DNA of 64,000 bases, from positions 62,001 through 126,000 of the forward strand of contig NZ_WWNB01000004.1 in NCBI RefSeq assembly GCF_012062845.1, read 5' to 3'. Both the position numbers and the translations under genes were made by a program. The notes under the pieces were generated by a model. The model did no database searches and was not told the origin of the DNA. It worked only from the letters and a program-made list of their open reading frames with translations. Position 1 is the first letter of the stretch; each line of letters starts with the position of its first letter. Positions 61,695-64,000 of this stretch are shown here, piece after piece. Source of the stretch: Halomonas salinarum (GTDB lineage: Bacteria > Pseudomonadota > Gammaproteobacteria > Pseudomonadales > Halomonadaceae).

Positions 61695-61727
61695 CGCCTT
61701 GCCATGCCCAATGGGGCATGGCAGGCG
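61695..61727 (-). other. Strong hairpin between betB and betA
   Basis: TGCCATGCCC (61700-61709) pairs perfectly with GGGCATGGCA (61714-61723) around a 4-nt loop. CGCC/GGCG extends the stem after a one-base bulge. No T-tract follows in the transcript direction, so it more likely stabilises or processes the mRNA than terminates it. Confidence 0.65.
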
Positions 61728-61764
61728 AGGGTCGTGCCGTTGTCGGAATTAGGTCAGGCTTAAA

Positions 61765-63234
61765 TCAGAACACGGATTCGAAGGGCGCCATCTCGATCTG
61801 TACGGACTTGATCTGGGTATAGTGAGCCAGGGTCGAGATGCCGTTCTCGCGGCCTACACCGGACTGCTTGTAACCGCCCACCGGCATTTCGGAAGGAGAG
61901 TCGCCCCAGGTGTTGACCCAGCAGATACCCGCTTCGAGACGGTGAATGCTGCGATGCGCGCGGTTCAGGTTCTCGGTGAAGACGCCTGCGGCCAAGCCGT
62001 ACTCGGTGTCGTTGGCGCGGCGGATCACTTCGTCCTCGTCGTCGAAGGAAAGCACCGACATCACCGGTCCGAAGATTTCCTCACGCACGATGCGCATCTC
62101 GTCGGTGCAGTCGGTGAACACGGTCGGGGCTGCCCAGGCGCCTTTAGCGTATTCGCCCTGGTTCCAGGCTTCGCCGCCGACCAGCACGCGCGCGCCTTCT
62201 TCCTTGCCCAGGGCAATGTAGGCAAGGACCTTTTCCTGATGTTCAAAGCTGACCAGCGGACCAAAGTTGACCGTCGGGTCCAGCGGGTCTCCTGCCTTGA
62301 TGCGGGCGACACGCTCGGTGAGCTTGGCCTCGAAGCTTTCCTTGACGCTTGAATGCACGAATACCCGCGTACCGTTGGTGCAGATCTGGCCGCTGGAATA
62401 GAAGTTGGCCATCATCGCGGCGTCGGCGGCGCGGTCAAGGTCGGCATCCTCGAAGACGATGAGCGGTGATTTGCCGCCGAGCTCCATGGTGACGTCCTTG
62501 AGGGTCGAGCCTGCCGAGGCGGACATGACTTTCTTGCCGGTCTCGGCTTCGCCGGTGAAGGAGACCTTGTCGATGCCCTGGTGCGCGGTCAGCATCTGGC
62601 CGACACGGCCATCGCCCTGCACCACATTGAAAACGCCATCGGGCAGGCCAGCTTCGGTGAAGATCTCGGCAAGCTTCAGGGTGGTCAGCGGGGTCACTTC
62701 ACTGGGCTTGAAGACGATAGCGTTGCCGGTCGCCAGGGCCGGAGCCGCCTTCCAGCAGGCGATCTGGATCGGGTAGTTCCAGGCGCCAATCGAGCCGATC
62801 ACCCCCAGCGGCTCGCGGCGGGTGTAGACGAAGGAATCCTCACGCAAGGGGATCTGGGTACCTTCAACGGCAGGCGCCAGACCGGCGAAGTACTCGAGCG
62901 CGTCGGCGCCGGTGACGATATCGACCGCCGCGGTCTCGCTGATCGGCTTGCCCGTGTTGCGAGTCTCGAGCTCAGCCAGTTCATCATTGCGCTCTCTCAG
63001 GAGTGCCACGGCCTTGAGCATGATGCGTGAACGCTCCATGCCGCTCATGGCTGCCCACACTATCTGTCCTTCGCGGGCAGCCGCGACGGCGGAATCCACG
63101 TCGGACTGGGACGCCTGCTGAATGGTGGCGAGGAGCGAGCCGTCAACCGGGTTGGTGACGGTAAAGGTTTCGCCAGAGGTGGCGTCGGTCAGCTGACCGT
63201 TGATATAGAGTTGCTGAAGGGGAAGCGTCTTCAT
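61765..63234 (-). CDS. betB: Betaine aldehyde dehydrogenase
   Basis: A 489-residue NAD(P)-dependent aldehyde dehydrogenase producing glycine betaine, the main compatible solute. [20 protein letters not shown] near residue 148 is the BADH substrate region. [20 protein letters not shown] holds the cofactor loop, followed by the catalytic Glu in [10 protein letters not shown] near 252. The catalytic Cys is in [16 protein letters not shown] near 286. ATG 63234 matches the family N-terminus ([14 protein letters not shown]). It is 22 bp downstream of betI and 156 bp upstream of betA. Confidence 0.96.
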   Translation of the reverse strand: MKTLPLQQLYINGQLTDATSGETFTVTNPVDGSLLATIQQASQSDVDSAVAAAREGQIVWAAMSGMERSRIMLKAVALLRERNDELAELETRNTGKPISETAAVDIVTGADALEYFAGLAPAVEGTQIPLREDSFVYTRREPLGVIGSIGAWNYPIQIACWKAAPALATGNAIVFKPSEVTPLTTLKLAEIFTEAGLPDGVFNVVQGDGRVGQMLTAHQGIDKVSFTGEAETGKKVMSASAGSTLKDVTMELGGKSPLIVFEDADLDRAADAAMMANFYSSGQICTNGTRVFVHSSVKESFEAKLTERVARIKAGDPLDPTVNFGPLVSFEHQEKVLAYIALGKEEGARVLVGGEAWNQGEYAKGAWAAPTVFTDCTDEMRIVREEIFGPVMSVLSFDDEDEVIRRANDTEYGLAAGVFTENLNRAHRSIHRLEAGICWVNTWGDSPSEMPVGGYKQSGVGRENGISTLAHYTQIKSVQIEMAPFESVF

Positions 63235-63256
63235 GAGAACCTCCTTGAAGTGTTCG

Positions 63257-63871
63257 TTAGGCGTTGCGCAGGGCAGTGTGCTCGGCGCTATGGGCGAGTT
63301 TTTCGTCCAGATAGTCGTAGGCCAGCTTGCAAGCGCGGTCCACGTCGAGGCCTTCGGGCGCAAGGGCGCCGCGCAGCCAGAGTCCGTCGATCATGGCTGC
63401 AAGTCCGCCAGCGGCCTCACGTGCTTGCTGCTTGGGCAAGCATTGACGAAATTGGTGGCAAAGATTGGAGTATAGACGGCGGTCGTTGACATGCTGGAGC
63501 CGGTGCAGCGAGCGACGGTGCATGCTGCTGGCCCAGAAGGCCAACCAGGTCTTTACCACCGCTCTATGGACCTGACTGCGATCAAAGTTGCCGTCGATAA
63601 TGGCCCGCATATGATCCCGAGGCGCATGTTCGGGCAGGACTTTGCGGCGCTCATGTACCGCCTGGCCCAGGTCTTTCAGAATCTGGCGCATGGTCGCTTC
63701 CAGCAGGCCGTCCTTGCCGCCGAAATAGTGGCTGATGATGCCTGCTGATACTCCCGCCAGACGTGCGATGCGCACGACAGTGGCATCGGCCAAGCCGGCT
63801 TCGTCAATCGCTTCCATGGTGGCCTGGATCAGCTGACGGCGGCGGATGGGTTCCATTCCAACTTTCGGCAC
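63257..63871 (-). CDS. betI: BetI transcriptional repressor, GTG start
   Basis: A 204-residue TetR-family repressor of the betaine operon that responds to choline. [20 protein letters not shown] is the characteristic BetI N-terminus, followed by the [23 protein letters not shown] and [16 protein letters not shown]. The start is GTG 63871, with AGGAGTC upstream; the reading matches the known BetI start (MPKLGM-type), whereas the longer ATG 63925 adds unrelated residues. A perfect BetI-like palindrome lies upstream at 63958. First gene of betIBA. Confidence 0.94.
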   Translation of the reverse strand: MPKVGMEPIRRRQLIQATMEAIDEAGLADATVVRIARLAGVSAGIISHYFGGKDGLLEATMRQILKDLGQAVHERRKVLPEHAPRDHMRAIIDGNFDRSQVHRAVVKTWLAFWASSMHRRSLHRLQHVNDRRLYSNLCHQFRQCLPKQQAREAAGGLAAMIDGLWLRGALAPEGLDVDRACKLAYDYLDEKLAHSAEHTALRNA

Positions 63872-63957
63872 CGTGTCGACTCCTGTTCTGAGGCCTTCTC
63901 GTGCCAGATGGGCCGGAGGAGGCAAATGTTCTATGGTGTTAAGTATGCATCTTTTTT

Positions 63958-63971
63958 ATTGAACGTTCAAT
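63958..63971. promoter_or_regulatory. BetI-type operator
   Basis: ATTGAACGTTCAAT is a perfect 14-bp palindrome, 87 bp upstream of the betI GTG. It resembles the ATTGAACGTTCAAT-like operator known for BetI in gammaproteobacteria. A transporter gene such as betT may lie divergent beyond the window. Confidence 0.8.
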
Positions 63972-64000
63972 CAACAAAAAGATGTCGGCCGACTGGCCCT

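Noticed and set aside
1..64000. tRNA, rRNA, CRISPR arrays, prophage or insertion-sequence transposases
   Set aside because: No cloverleaf, rRNA signature, regular repeat-spacer array or transposase/integrase motif was recognised in reading the window.

Overview
The window looks like chromosome of a moderately halophilic gammaproteobacterium, most likely Halomonas or a close relative. The support is high GC coding sequence, a betI-betB-betA choline-to-betaine operon, a FadE-type acyl-CoA dehydrogenase, and aerobic cobalamin genes with CobG, CobF and CobN. The genus is inferred from gene content and not tested by any search.

Layout. 1-4.9 kb is an acyl-CoA catabolism block: a partial thiolase, a divergent TetR regulator, an SDR-type 3-hydroxyacyl-CoA dehydrogenase and a large acyl-CoA dehydrogenase. 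5-7.6 kb holds a SleB-type hydrolase, an unusual HTH-glutathione transferase fusion and a frameshifted DUF523 gene. 7.75-9.53 kb is a low-GC array of integron gene cassettes with three recognisable attC sites and no integrase (a CALIN). It abuts a toxin-antitoxin remnant: YefM is intact and YoeB is cut to about 25 codons. 10-16.4 kb carries assorted genes: GFA, DUF533, a first cob(I) adenosyltransferase, a DadA-like oxidase, a MEDS protein with a degenerate EAL domain, a winged-helix protein and a ferritin-like protein.

16.6-50.8 kb is an almost complete aerobic B12 locus in blocks. Block 1 is lower-ligand and nucleotide-loop assembly (cobT, cbiB, cobD, cobU, cobS, cobC and a second CobU-like gene). 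Block 2 is a riboswitch-led uptake operon (btuB-btuF-btuC-btuD). Block 3 is two small genes and a second FecBCD-type ABC importer on the minus strand. Block 4 is a riboswitch-led ring operon (fused ChlI/ChlD, cobB, cobW, cobN, cobG, cobH, cobI, cobJ). Block 5 is cobK on the minus strand, then cobL-cobE-cobM-cobF, a second cobO, bluB and cobQ. Four copies of a palindromic MITE-like repeat sit at block boundaries. I see no uroporphyrinogen III methyltransferase and no CobR here.

50.8-64 kb holds a motA/motB-type stator pair, a glycerophosphodiester phosphodiesterase, a hypothetical gene, a quinone reductase, an SLC13 transporter with an acidic insert, fadE and betIBA. A perfect BetI-type palindrome lies at the right edge.

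Nearly all B12 genes are joined by ATGA-type overlaps. Three short ORFs (17702, 31230, 42391) fill the only gaps inside those chains and are coupled at their 3' end or at both ends.
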